DNA from: Streptomyces pseudovenezuelae
Lineage (GTDB): Bacteria; Actinomycetota; Actinomycetes; Streptomycetales; Streptomycetaceae
Direction: 5' to 3'
NCBI RefSeq assembly: GCF_001513955.1
Contig: NZ_KQ948146.1
Span: 701,688-765,687 of the forward strand
DNA: 64,000 bases
The notes beneath the pieces were generated by a model that did no database searches, was not told the origin of the DNA, and saw nothing but the letters and a program-made list of their open reading frames with translations. This document shows positions 23,618 to 31,425 of this stretch, one piece after another; the first letter of the stretch is position 1; every line of letters begins with the position of its first letter. A program made the translations under genes and the position numbers.

Positions 23618-25611
23618 CAGAGGGCCGCCTCGGTCCGGGAGAACGGTTCTCCATGGACGTATCGGCCCAGGGCGGTGAGCGGGAAGACCTGCCGGTAGAG
23701 GTGGTAGTTGATGGAGAAGTCCCAGGGGAAGCCGGTGCCGGTGAAGTAGGGCTCGTCCCAGGAGCCGTCCTCGCGCTGGGTGCTCGCGAGCCACTCGATG
23801 CCGCGTTCGACGGCCTTGGAGTCCCTCTCCCCCGCGGCCAGCAGCGCCATCAGTGCCCAGGCCGTCTGGGAGGCGGTGGAGGCGCCGCGGCCGCTCCACT
23901 CCTTGACGTACTTGTAGGAGCGCAGGTCCTCGCCCCAGCCGCCGTCGTCGTTCTGCACCTTCTCCAGCCAGGCCACCGCCCGCCGGATCGCGGGGTGCGA
24001 GACGGGCAGTCCGGCGGCCGTCAGGGCGGGCACCACCGACCCGGTGCCGTAGATGTAGTTGACGCCCCAGCGCCCGAACCACGAGCCGTCCGCCTCCTGT
24101 TCGGCGAGCAGCCACTCGATGCCGCGCCGGGTGCGAGGGTCGTGGGAGAGTCCCTCGATCGCGAGCATCTCCACCACGTGGGCGGTGACGTCGGCGGACG
24201 GCGGGTCGATGACCTCTCCGAAGTCGCAGAACGGCAGCCGGTTGGGGAACGGGCTGGTGTTGTCCACGTCGAAGGCGCCCCAGCCGCCGTTCTTCGACTG
24301 CATCCCGAGGTTCCAGCGCACCCCGCGCCCGATGGCCTTCTCCACCCGCTCGGGGTCGTGGTGCCGGACCCGGCGCAGTGCGAGGACGACCTCCGCGGTG
24401 TCGTCGATGTCGGGGTAGTTGTCGTTGTGGAACTCGAACGCCCAGCCGCCCGGCGGCAGTTGGGGTCGCTTGACCGACCAGTCCCCGGGCCGCACGATCT
24501 CCTCGCCGAGCATCCAGTCCGCGGCCCTGACGAGCTGCGGATGGTCGGCGGGCACGCCCGCGTCGGCGAGCGCGATGGTCGCGAGGCAGGTGTCCCACAC
24601 CGGCGACTGGCAGGCCTCGATCATCCGGGACCCGTCCTCGCGCCAGATGGCGAAGCGGTCCAGGGACTCCAGTCCGGCTCGCATGACCGGGTGCTGGAGG
24701 TCGTAGCCGAGCAGGTGCAGGGCGATCACCGAATAGACGGCCGGGGGCTGGATGCCGCCCCAACAGCCGTCGTTCTCCTGTCGCTCGATGATCCAGCGGG
24801 CCGCGCTGTTCATCGCGGCTCTGCGGAGTCGGCGCGGGGCGACCTTGCGCAGCTGGTGCAGGGCCTTGTCGAGCCGCTGGAAGGCGCCGTCCCAACTCGC
24901 CACCGAAGCAAGCGGCTTGGCCGGGTTCGGGTCGGCCGGGTCGGCGTGCAGTTCGTCGAGCGGGAAGGGCGCCGGCCGCACCGGGCGCTTAGCCGAGACG
25001 ATCGTCAGCGGGACGATCGTCTGGCGGGCCCAGCAGCCGAAGTCGTAGATGTTGAGCGGGACCCACTTGGGGAAGTAGATGAGCTCCGGCGGGAGTTCGG
25101 GCAGGTCCTCCCACTTCCACCAGCCGAACAGGGCGAGCCAGATCCGGGTGAACACCCGGGCGGCGGCGATACCGCCCTGGGCGCGGATCCAGGCGGAGGC
25201 CTTCGCCATGTGCGGGGCGTCCGGATCGTCGCCGTCGAGACGGAGGGCGACGTACGCCTCGACGGTGGTGGAGAGTTCGCCGGGGCCGCCGTAGAAGCCG
25301 GCCCAGGTGCCGTCCTCGCGCTGCTCGCCGCGGATGAACTGGGCGGCGGCCCGGGTGGTCGACTCGTCGCGGATGCCGAGGAACTGACGGAGCAGCAGGT
25401 CCTCGGCGTCCATCGTGACGTTGGTCTCGAGGTCGCCCTTCCACCAGCCCTCGGCGTCCTGCCGGGCGAGCAGGTGGTCGGTGGCGCGCTGGACGGCACG
25501 CACGGCGGCTTCTTGTATCCCGGCCGCCACGGGGGTCTCGAGGTGGGTTTCGCTGGCCGCGGCAGCGCGGGGCGGGAGGGCCCCGGTGCTTCCGTCGGTC
25601 GTCGCTGTCAT
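23617..25611 (-). CDS. shc: Squalene-hopene cyclase
   Basis: A 664-residue terpene cyclase that folds squalene into hopene and hopanol at the membrane face. The protonating motif DIDDTA is at 401-406. Several QW repeats are visible, for example REDGTWAGFYGG (98-109), ENDGCWGGIQ, KNGGWGAFDVDN, QEADGSWFGRWG, NDDGGWGED and QREDGSWDEPYFTG. Length matches bacterial cyclases. It is preceded by a 121-nt gap with a long hairpin and overlaps hpnG by one base. It is the committed step of the operon. Also called hpnF. Confidence 0.96.
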   Translation of the reverse strand: MTATTDGSTGALPPRAAAASETHLETPVAAGIQEAAVRAVQRATDHLLARQDAEGWWKGDLETNVTMDAEDLLLRQFLGIRDESTTRAAAQFIRGEQREDGTWAGFYGGPGELSTTVEAYVALRLDGDDPDAPHMAKASAWIRAQGGIAAARVFTRIWLALFGWWKWEDLPELPPELIYFPKWVPLNIYDFGCWARQTIVPLTIVSAKRPVRPAPFPLDELHADPADPNPAKPLASVASWDGAFQRLDKALHQLRKVAPRRLRRAAMNSAARWIIERQENDGCWGGIQPPAVYSVIALHLLGYDLQHPVMRAGLESLDRFAIWREDGSRMIEACQSPVWDTCLATIALADAGVPADHPQLVRAADWMLGEEIVRPGDWSVKRPQLPPGGWAFEFHNDNYPDIDDTAEVVLALRRVRHHDPERVEKAIGRGVRWNLGMQSKNGGWGAFDVDNTSPFPNRLPFCDFGEVIDPPSADVTAHVVEMLAIEGLSHDPRTRRGIEWLLAEQEADGSWFGRWGVNYIYGTGSVVPALTAAGLPVSHPAIRRAVAWLEKVQNDDGGWGEDLRSYKYVKEWSGRGASTASQTAWALMALLAAGERDSKAVERGIEWLASTQREDGSWDEPYFTGTGFPWDFSINYHLYRQVFPLTALGRYVHGEPFSRTEAAL

Positions 25612-25661
25612 GGCTTCCCCTTCGTGCAGTGTGCAATGTGGTGCTCTGCTGTGGGTCCGCC

Positions 25662-25701
25662 GTCGGCCGGTGCCTTTCCTTTCCTCGCAGCACCGGCCGG
25701 C
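25662..25701 (-). promoter_or_regulatory. Hairpin inside the hopanoid operon, before shc
   Basis: GTCGGCCGGTGC-type arms (25662-25673 and 25690-25701) form a 12-bp stem with one G-U pair around a 16-nt loop. It lies about 50 nt upstream of the shc start in the only sizeable internal gap after hpnE. It may be an attenuator, a processing site or partial terminator, adjusting cyclase expression relative to the upstream genes. Confidence 0.45.
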
Positions 25702-25732
25702 GACTACGCGAGGGCTATTCGACCGATAGTGA

Positions 25733-26869
25733 TCATCTCTTTCGTACGACGACGAAGTCGGCGAGCGCCGTGAACCGGTCCCGCACCCGGTCGGGCATGT
25801 CGATGGCGTTCAGGGCTTCGATGGCGATGGTGTGCTGACGGCGGGCCTCCGCGGCCGTCCACTCGCGGCCGCCGGCCTCCTCGATGAGGGCGGCGCGGGC
25901 CGCGAACTCCTCCTCGGAGAAATTCTCGAAGTCGCTGCTCTTGGCGTCGGCGGCGAGGATCTCGCCGAGCCGCTCGGAGGCGGCACCGCCCGCCGCGAGC
26001 GCGGCCACCACGGGCAGGGACTTCTTGCGCTGGCGCAGGTCGCTCCAGGTCTGCTTGCCGGTGGAGTCCGGGTCGCCCCAGATGCCGAGCAGGTCGTCGA
26101 CGGCCTGGAAGGCGAGGCCCAGGTGGTAGCCGTACTTCTCCAGGGTGTCGGCGGTGCGGTCGTCCGCGCCGCCGAGGACCGCGCCGATGGAGGAGGCGCA
26201 GGCGAGCAGGGCGCCGGTCTTGTTGCCCTCCATCTCCAGGCACTCCTCGACGCTGACGCGGTCGCGGTGCTCGTAGGAGATGTCCTGCGCCTGGCCGTCG
26301 ATGAGGGCGCGAGTGGCGGTGGTCAGCCGGCGGGTGGCGCGGCCGGCCTCGACGGTGCCGAGTTCGAGGAGGACCTCGTTGGCGAGGGCGAACAGGGCGT
26401 CGCCGACCAGGATGGCCTGGGCGGGGCCGTGCACCTTCCACACGGTGTCGCGGTGGCGGCGCTGCTCGTCGCCGTCCATCAGGTCGTCGTGCAGCAGGGA
26501 GAAGTTGTGGACCAGCTCGACGGCGACCGCGCCGGGGATGCCGGTCTCGGGGGCGGCGCCGGTGACCTCGGCCGAGAGCACGGCGAGCGCGGGTCGCACG
26601 GCCTTGCCGCCGTCTCCGTCCGCGGGGTTGCCCTGGGCGTCGATCCAGCCGAAGTGGTAGGCGGAAACGGTGTCCATCGGGGATGCGAGGCGGTCGACGG
26701 CCGCCTTCAGCACCGGAGTGGCCAGGGTCCGGCCGCGCTCCAGGAGCGCGGTCACGTCCACCGCGGACCTCACAGCGGCCGTCTCGGCCGGGGGCACAGT
26801 GGGCACAGTCTCTCCTCTTGTTGCGGTACCGGAGGTGCTGGGGCCCGATACGCCGTGCTGGTCGAGCAT
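25733..26869 (-). CDS. Polyprenyl (farnesyl/geranylgeranyl-type) diphosphate synthase
   Basis: A 378-residue all-trans prenyl diphosphate synthase. The first aspartate-rich motif DDLMDGDEQRR is at about 128-138 and the second, FQAVDDLLGIWGD, near 266. Chain length cannot be read reliably. In this operon it would make farnesyl diphosphate for the HpnCDE squalene route. The ATG at 26869 shares a base with the hpnE stop (TGATG) and has AGGAGG 7 nt upstream. A GTG at 26806 with AAGAGGAGA upstream is a strong alternative, giving 357 residues. A 121-nt gap with a hairpin separates it from shc. Confidence 0.9.
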   Translation of the reverse strand: MLDQHGVSGPSTSGTATRGETVPTVPPAETAAVRSAVDVTALLERGRTLATPVLKAAVDRLASPMDTVSAYHFGWIDAQGNPADGDGGKAVRPALAVLSAEVTGAAPETGIPGAVAVELVHNFSLLHDDLMDGDEQRRHRDTVWKVHGPAQAILVGDALFALANEVLLELGTVEAGRATRRLTTATRALIDGQAQDISYEHRDRVSVEECLEMEGNKTGALLACASSIGAVLGGADDRTADTLEKYGYHLGLAFQAVDDLLGIWGDPDSTGKQTWSDLRQRKKSLPVVAALAAGGAASERLGEILAADAKSSDFENFSEEEFAARAALIEEAGGREWTAAEARRQHTIAIEALNAIDMPDRVRDRFTALADFVVVRKR

Positions 26870-28263
26870 CACGCGGCCTCCTCGAACTCGAAGAGACGGG
26901 CGGGGCGGGGCCGGCCCAGGGCGGCGAGGGCGGCGTCCGCCGCACTCACACCGCTGCGGACCGCACTCTCCATGGTCGCGGGCCACCCTGTGGCGGTCCA
27001 CGCGCCGGCCAGGTAGAGGCCGGGGGCTTTGGTACGGGCGCCGGGCCGCAGCCGTCCGACACCGGGGGTGGGAGCGAAGGTCGCCGTGCGCTCCCTGGTC
27101 ACGAAGAAGTCCTTCACCTCGGCGCCGCGGGCGAGCGGCAGCAGCCGCTCCAGCTCGGGCAGATACCGCTCGCGCAGTGCGGCCACCGGCTCGTCGATCT
27201 CCTCGTGCGCCGCCGACTGGGACAGGGCGAGGTACTGGCCCTCGCGCAGCCCGGAGGCGTCGGTGCGGTCGAAGACCCACTGGACCGGGGTGCCGAGGGC
27301 CGCGAAGAACGGCTTGTCGAGGATCTTGCGGTCGTAGACGACATGGACGTTGAGGATCGGCGCGGTGCCGATGTCCCGAAGATTTTCCGGGGCGTCGAGT
27401 GCGCCCTCCGGCAGCAGGTCACACGCCTCGTGCTGGGCCACGGCGAGCACGACCGCGTCCGCCCGGAGCGTCTCCCCGGGAACCTGAACGCTCCAAGTGC
27501 CGTTCTCGTCAGTAGAGATGGAGGTGACGCGTGTACGGACCTCGGTACGCACGCCCGCGGAGTCGAGCGCCTTGCGGGCCAGCCGGTCGTGCAGTTCACC
27601 CAGCGGGACGTGTGCCCAGCCGATGTCGGCCGCGCCCGGGTCGGACAGCAGACCGGTCTTGAACACCATCGCGGCGAGCCCCAGCGAGGCGTCGCCCGCG
27701 ACCGCGTTGAGGGTGGCGACCCCGACCAGGTCCCACAGGGCCTCGACGGCACGCGCCGACTGACCGTGGGCGGTCAGCCAGCTGCCGAAGTCCTGGGTGT
27801 CCAGGCTCGGATCGGCGAGGTCGAGACCCTTGAGCGCGAGCGCGGCACGCCCCACCTTGGCCCGCTCGGCGAGCGAGAGATGCGGATAGGTCGCGAGGCT
27901 GCGCCCCAGATGCAGGGGCACCGGCAGCGCGTCGCGCCGCAGTCTGCCGAGCCGTCGGCCCTCGGGCCGGGCCACGTCGAGTACGGGCACGTCGAGACGA
28001 TCCTGCAGCGGTGCCAGCGCCGTCCCCTCGATGCGGTCGAGGAACCAGCGGTAGGCGGTGCAGCAGCGCAGGTAGACATGCTGTCCGTTGTCGACGGTCA
28101 GTTCGCCGCGCTGGAAGGAGAAGGCGAGTCCGCCGAGGCGTGGCCTGCCTTCGAGCAGGGTGACGCGCACCCCGGCGTCGGCGAGCGCGAGCGCCGCGGT
28201 GATCCCGGCGAGCCCGCCGCCGATCACGACGGCGTCCCGTCCGGACCGCTGTCCGTCGGTCAT
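26869..28263 (-). CDS. hpnE: Hydroxysqualene dehydroxylase
   Basis: A 464-residue FAD-dependent amine-oxidase/phytoene-desaturase-like enzyme that reduces hydroxysqualene to squalene, third step of the HpnCDE route. The dinucleotide motif VIGGGLAGITAALALADAG is at 13-31, followed by the FAD-binding LLEGRPRLGG. The C-terminal FAD motif is GLYLAGAWTATGWPATMESA. Its ATG overlaps the stop of the preceding 49-codon ORF (ATGA) and its stop overlaps the prenyl synthase start, so it is translationally coupled on both sides. Confidence 0.93.
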   Translation of the reverse strand: MTDGQRSGRDAVVIGGGLAGITAALALADAGVRVTLLEGRPRLGGLAFSFQRGELTVDNGQHVYLRCCTAYRWFLDRIEGTALAPLQDRLDVPVLDVARPEGRRLGRLRRDALPVPLHLGRSLATYPHLSLAERAKVGRAALALKGLDLADPSLDTQDFGSWLTAHGQSARAVEALWDLVGVATLNAVAGDASLGLAAMVFKTGLLSDPGAADIGWAHVPLGELHDRLARKALDSAGVRTEVRTRVTSISTDENGTWSVQVPGETLRADAVVLAVAQHEACDLLPEGALDAPENLRDIGTAPILNVHVVYDRKILDKPFFAALGTPVQWVFDRTDASGLREGQYLALSQSAAHEEIDEPVAALRERYLPELERLLPLARGAEVKDFFVTRERTATFAPTPGVGRLRPGARTKAPGLYLAGAWTATGWPATMESAVRSGVSAADAALAALGRPRPARLFEFEEAA

Positions 28264-28409
28264 CGCACACCCTCCCCTGCCCGGACGCCGTGGTGCTCGA
28301 ACGGTGCACGGCCGACCGTTGCAGTCAGGGACGCCGTCCCGGAGCGGAGGGTTGCGTGCCGCTTTTCTCCGGTGACATCACCTTGGACCGTATTGTCCAC
28401 ATCACCCAT
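28260..28409 (-). CDS. 49-aa protein between hpnD and hpnE, DUF6380-like
   Basis: A 49-codon ORF fills the gap between hpnD and hpnE exactly. Its ATG shares one base with the hpnD stop (TGATG) and its TGA overlaps the hpnE ATG. The product begins MGDVDNTVQGDVTGEKRHAT and ends in HHGVRAGEGVR. It is soluble, charged and without a membrane helix or Cys. An internal ATG/GTG region around the Asp-Asn-Thr segment could be an alternative start. It matches my recollection of the DUF6380 family of small streptomycete proteins. Double coupling argues that it is translated; function unknown, perhaps an accessory to squalene synthesis. Confidence 0.65.
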   Translation of the reverse strand: MGDVDNTVQGDVTGEKRHATLRSGTASLTATVGRAPFEHHGVRAGEGVR

Positions 28410-29359
28410 CAGGCACGCCTCCTGACGGCCCGCCGCGTCACATGCCGGGTGTCCAGGCCGGACAGGCCGCGGACGGCGACGTACGCCTTCTCGCGCCCGG
28501 GCAGCGAGACCCGGCCGCGCAGCACCGCCTCGGGGTCGCGCTCGATGCGGTCGAGCAGACGGCGGTAGATGCCGGCCATGGCGGCGACACAGGCACCGCT
28601 GCGCCGGTCGAGCATGGGGAGCAGCCGGTAGCCCTCGGCGAAAAGGGCGCGGGCCCGTCGCACTTCGAAGTGCACGAGGCCCGCGAAGTCGGCGCCCTCC
28701 GGCGGTTTCGGCCCCTTGAAGCCGGCCGAGCAGCCGAACTTCGCGAGGTCGTCGGCGGGCAGATAGGTGCGCCCGCCCTCGGCGTCCTCACGGACATCTC
28801 TGAGGATGTTGGTGAGCTGGAGCGCGAGACCGAGTGTGTCGGCATACTCCGGCGCGCGTTCGGCGGCGCGCGCCCCGGGTTCGGTGCCGAACACGCCGAG
28901 CGAGAGGCGCCCGATGGCACCGGCCACACAGCGGCAGTAGACCTTCAGGTCGTCCCAGGTCTCGTAGGTCTCGCCGCGTACGTCCATCAGGACGCCGTCG
29001 ATCAGCTCGTCCAGGCCGCTCAACGGGATGGGGAAGGTCCCGGCGGCGTGGGCGAGGGCGACGGCCACCGGATCGGTGTCGTCCTCGTCCACCGAGCCCT
29101 CGCGCACCCGGGTCAGCATCGCCCGGGTGTCCTCTAGCCTCGCGGCCTTGACCTCACCCGCCAGCGCGCCGTCGCCGATGTCGTCGACGCGCCGTGAGAA
29201 CGCGTAGAGCGCCGACATCGCACGCCGCTTGGACGTCGGCAGCAGCCTGATGCCGTACGCGAAGTTACGGGCCTGCTGTCCGGTCACGGCCTCGCAGTAG
29301 CTGTAGGCGGCGAGTACCGGTGCGGACGCGTGTGGTGGTGGCTCCACCGTCCGGATCAC
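28409..29359 (-). CDS. hpnD: Presqualene diphosphate synthase
   Basis: A 316-residue squalene/phytoene synthase-family enzyme condensing two farnesyl diphosphates to presqualene diphosphate. The two aspartate-rich magnesium sites are FSRRVDDIGDG (54-64) and TNILRDVREDAEGGR. The YCRCVAGAIGRL segment is characteristic of the family. The N-terminus carries the typical YCEAVTGQQARNFAYGIRLL start. It overlaps hpnC by 4 nt upstream and shares a base with the small ORF downstream. With hpnC and hpnE it forms the bacterial three-step squalene pathway. Confidence 0.94.
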   Translation of the reverse strand: MIRTVEPPPHASAPVLAAYSYCEAVTGQQARNFAYGIRLLPTSKRRAMSALYAFSRRVDDIGDGALAGEVKAARLEDTRAMLTRVREGSVDEDDTDPVAVALAHAAGTFPIPLSGLDELIDGVLMDVRGETYETWDDLKVYCRCVAGAIGRLSLGVFGTEPGARAAERAPEYADTLGLALQLTNILRDVREDAEGGRTYLPADDLAKFGCSAGFKGPKPPEGADFAGLVHFEVRRARALFAEGYRLLPMLDRRSGACVAAMAGIYRRLLDRIERDPEAVLRGRVSLPGREKAYVAVRGLSGLDTRHVTRRAVRRRA

Positions 29360-30258
29360 CCCTCTCCTCGCAGAGTGACGCCCACCTCGCGCAGCAACTG
29401 GAGCTTGCCGGGCTTGGGCGGGCCGGGAAGTACGTCGTGTTCTGCGGCGGCGATCGCGCGGAGCGCCGCCCTTCCCCCCGCCACGAACCCTGCGAGCAGC
29501 AGTTTCAGTCTGCCGTGGACGCTACCCACCAGGGGGGCGCCTTCATTCAGGAGTTCGCGGGCGCGTTGTGCCTCGTATGCAACCAGAGCGCGCACCGATG
29601 CGCCTGCGGTTTTCATGGCGAGATCCGCCTCCTGGACATGAAAGCGCTTCATGTCCGCGGCGGGCAGATAGATCCGGTCGCGGCCGAGGTCCTCGGCGAC
29701 GTCCTGGAGGTGTTCGACGATCTGGAGGGCGGTGCAGATCGCGTCCGAGAGGCGGACCCGCTCAGGGGTCGAGGTGCCGGTGACGGCGAGCACGAGACGG
29801 CCGACGGGGTTGGCGGACAGTTCGCAGTAGGCGAGCAGGTCGTCGTAGGTCTCGTAGCGGGTGACGAGCTGGTCCTGGCGGTTGGCGGCGATCAGGCCGA
29901 GGAAGGGCTCGGGGGTCAGCGCGCGGCGGCGGACCGTGGGCTGGAGGCGGCGCAGCAACGGGTGGCGGGGCTCTCCGGAGAAGACGCGGTCCAGGTCGGC
30001 CTCGAAGGCGTCCAGCAGGACCAGCCGGTCCTCGGCCTCCGCGGGTGACACGCCGAGCAGTCGGGCGTCGGCGCCGCCGGGGGCCAGGTCGCCGTCGCCG
30101 ATGTCGTCGACGAGGCGCGCGAAGCCGTAGACGGCCATGAGGTCGGTGCGCCAGTCCTTGGGCAGGAAGAACGGAGCCACGGGGAAGTTCTCCGCCGCGG
30201 CTTTGTCGAGCGTTCCGCGCTCCGTCGCTCCGGGGCGCGTCGTGCCGGTCCCCGTCAT
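29356..30258 (-). CDS. hpnC: Hydroxysqualene synthase
   Basis: A 300-residue squalene/phytoene synthase paralogue that converts presqualene diphosphate to hydroxysqualene. Aspartate motifs FARLVDDIGDG and VEHLQDVAEDLGRDR are both present. The AAAENFPVAPFFLPKDWRTD N-terminal segment is typical of HpnC. It is the first large gene of the hopanoid operon. A 21-codon ORF overlaps its start codon (ATGA). It ends overlapping hpnD by 4 nt. The operon promoter should lie in 30321-30575. Confidence 0.94.
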   Translation of the reverse strand: MTGTGTTRPGATERGTLDKAAAENFPVAPFFLPKDWRTDLMAVYGFARLVDDIGDGDLAPGGADARLLGVSPAEAEDRLVLLDAFEADLDRVFSGEPRHPLLRRLQPTVRRRALTPEPFLGLIAANRQDQLVTRYETYDDLLAYCELSANPVGRLVLAVTGTSTPERVRLSDAICTALQIVEHLQDVAEDLGRDRIYLPAADMKRFHVQEADLAMKTAGASVRALVAYEAQRARELLNEGAPLVGSVHGRLKLLLAGFVAGGRAALRAIAAAEHDVLPGPPKPGKLQLLREVGVTLRGEG

Positions 30259-30320
30259 CGCTGCCTGCCCGGGGCGGGGACGGCACGTGCTGCGTTGAGC
30301 TGGGGAGTTTCCGTAGCCAT
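30255..30320 (-). CDS. 21-codon ORF coupled to hpnC
   Basis: ATG at 30320, with GGGAGA about 10 nt upstream, encodes MATETPQLNAARAVPAPGRQR and ends with a TGA overlapping the hpnC ATG. It could be a leader peptide setting hpnC translation. Alternatively it is a relic of a longer HpnC N-terminus separated by one frame. No family recognised. Confidence 0.4.
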   Translation of the reverse strand: MATETPQLNAARAVPAPGRQR

Positions 30321-30575
30321 CGCCGTCACATCTCCCGTTCTACACCGCCGACCCAATACACACTATTTCGGACACGCCGCCCAGCCGTCCGCGTGGCGTC
30401 CCAGTGATCGGGTGTCGCGCATTATCGCCCTACTTGCCGCGATTGGGCACCGGTACAGCTTACGTTGTACAACGCGGCAAGGATCGTCGGGGTGTCCTGC
30501 ACATCACAACAACACACCGATTGGCCCCAAGATTCCTAAGGGGGCGCGAAGTTGACGCTTCCTTTGCAGACGCGT
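30321..30575. other. Hopanoid operon promoter region
   Basis: This is the gap between hpnC and the terminator of the ABC exporter operon, both on the minus strand. It is less GC-rich than the genes and should hold the hopanoid promoter, though no box pair stands out. It contains a TTGCCGCG/CGCGGCAA inverted repeat and a CGTTGTACAACG palindrome (30463-30474). No gene seen. Confidence 0.6.
30434..30480. promoter_or_regulatory. Inverted repeat and palindrome at the hopanoid promoter
   Basis: TTGCCGCG (30434-30441) and CGCGGCAA (30473-30480) are perfect 8-bp arms 31 nt apart. The 12-bp palindrome CGTTGTACAACG (30463-30474) overlaps the right arm. The TTGCC/GGCAA half-sites resemble those in the twin operators of the XRE-cupin gene at the other end of the operon. 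Confidence 0.45.
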
Positions 30576-30604
30576 GGCCCCGCCGGAACAGTTCCGGCGG
30601 GGCC
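30576..30604 (-). terminator. Terminator of the ABC exporter operon
   Basis: GGCCCCGCCGGAA and TTCCGGCGGGGCC form a perfect 13-bp stem with a 3-nt loop, starting 42 nt after the stop codon of the ABC ATPase gene. It ends the operon that begins at 37676. Confidence 0.88.
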
Positions 30605-30645
30605 CGGTCGAGCGGAGCGGTGTTTTTCGTCCGGGGCGCGGTGGA

Positions 30646-31425
30646 CTACTTGCCCGTGAACTTCTCGTACTCCTTGATGACCTCGTCGGTCGGGCCGTCC
30701 ATGCGCAGCTCGCCGCGCTCCAGCCACAGGACGCGGTTGCAGGTGTCACGGATCGACTTGTTGTTGTGACTGACGAGAAAGACCGTGCCGGCCTCCTTGC
30801 GCAGTTCCCGGATGCGTTCCTCGGAGCGCTTCTGGAATTTGCGGTCACCGGTGGCCAGGGCCTCGTCGATCATGAGGACGTCGTGGTCCTTGGCGGCGGC
30901 GATGGAAAAGCGCAGGCGGGCCGCCATGCCGGAGGAATACGTGCGCATCGGAAGGGTGATGAAGTCGCCCTTCTCGTTGATCCCGGAGAAGTCGACGATC
31001 TCCTGGTAGCGCTCCTTGATCTGCTCCCGGGACATGCCCATGGCGAGCCCGCCCAGAATGACGTTGCGCTCGCCGGTCAGGTCGTTCATCAGAGCCGCGT
31101 TGACACCGAGCAGGGAGGGCTGGCCGTGCGTGTAGACGCGGCCGCTCTCGGCGGGCAGCAGTCCGGCGATGGCGCGCAGCAGGGTCGACTTGCCGGAGCC
31201 GTTGGAGCCGATCAGGCCGACCGCCTCGCCCTTGTAGGCGACGAAGGAGACGCCCTTGACGGCGTGCACCTTGCGCACCCCGCGCTCCTCGCCGCGCTTG
31301 AGGATGCGGCTCAGCGCGGCGGTCGCACTGCCCTTGCCGGTCTTGGCGCCGTTGACGCGGTAGACGATGTGCAGCTCGTCCGCGATGACGGTGGGGGTCT
31401 GCTCGTCCCTGATGTCCTCAGCCAC
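30646..31425 (-). CDS. ABC exporter ATPase, Wzt/TagH-type
   Basis: A 259-residue ATPase of a polysaccharide or teichoic-acid exporter. Walker A GSNGSGKST is at 73-81, followed by a Q-loop-region LLGVNAALMNDLTGERN typical of TagH/Wzt. The signature is YSSGMAARLRFSIA, Walker B is VLMIDEAL, and the H-loop is LVSHNN. It lacks the C-terminal carbohydrate-binding extension of long Wzt proteins, so the substrate is probably recognised elsewhere. It overlaps the permease gene by 8 nt and is the last gene of the 37.7-30.6 kb operon. Two such subunits and two permeases would form the pump. Confidence 0.9.
   Translation of the reverse strand: MAEDIRDEQTPTVIADELHIVYRVNGAKTGKGSATAALSRILKRGEERGVRKVHAVKGVSFVAYKGEAVGLIGSNGSGKSTLLRAIAGLLPAESGRVYTHGQPSLLGVNAALMNDLTGERNVILGGLAMGMSREQIKERYQEIVDFSGINEKGDFITLPMRTYSSGMAARLRFSIAAAKDHDVLMIDEALATGDRKFQKRSEERIRELRKEAGTVFLVSHNNKSIRDTCNRVLWLERGELRMDGPTDEVIKEYEKFTGK

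Noticed and set aside
22976..24895. 639-codon reading of the hpnG frame through shc
   Set aside because: The N-terminal two thirds are a shifted translation of shc. The nucleoside phosphorylase starts at the ATG at 23617 that overlaps the shc stop.
30295..30555. Plus-strand 86-codon frame in the hopanoid promoter region
   Set aside because: No binding site or family features. The region is better explained as a promoter for hpnC on the other strand.
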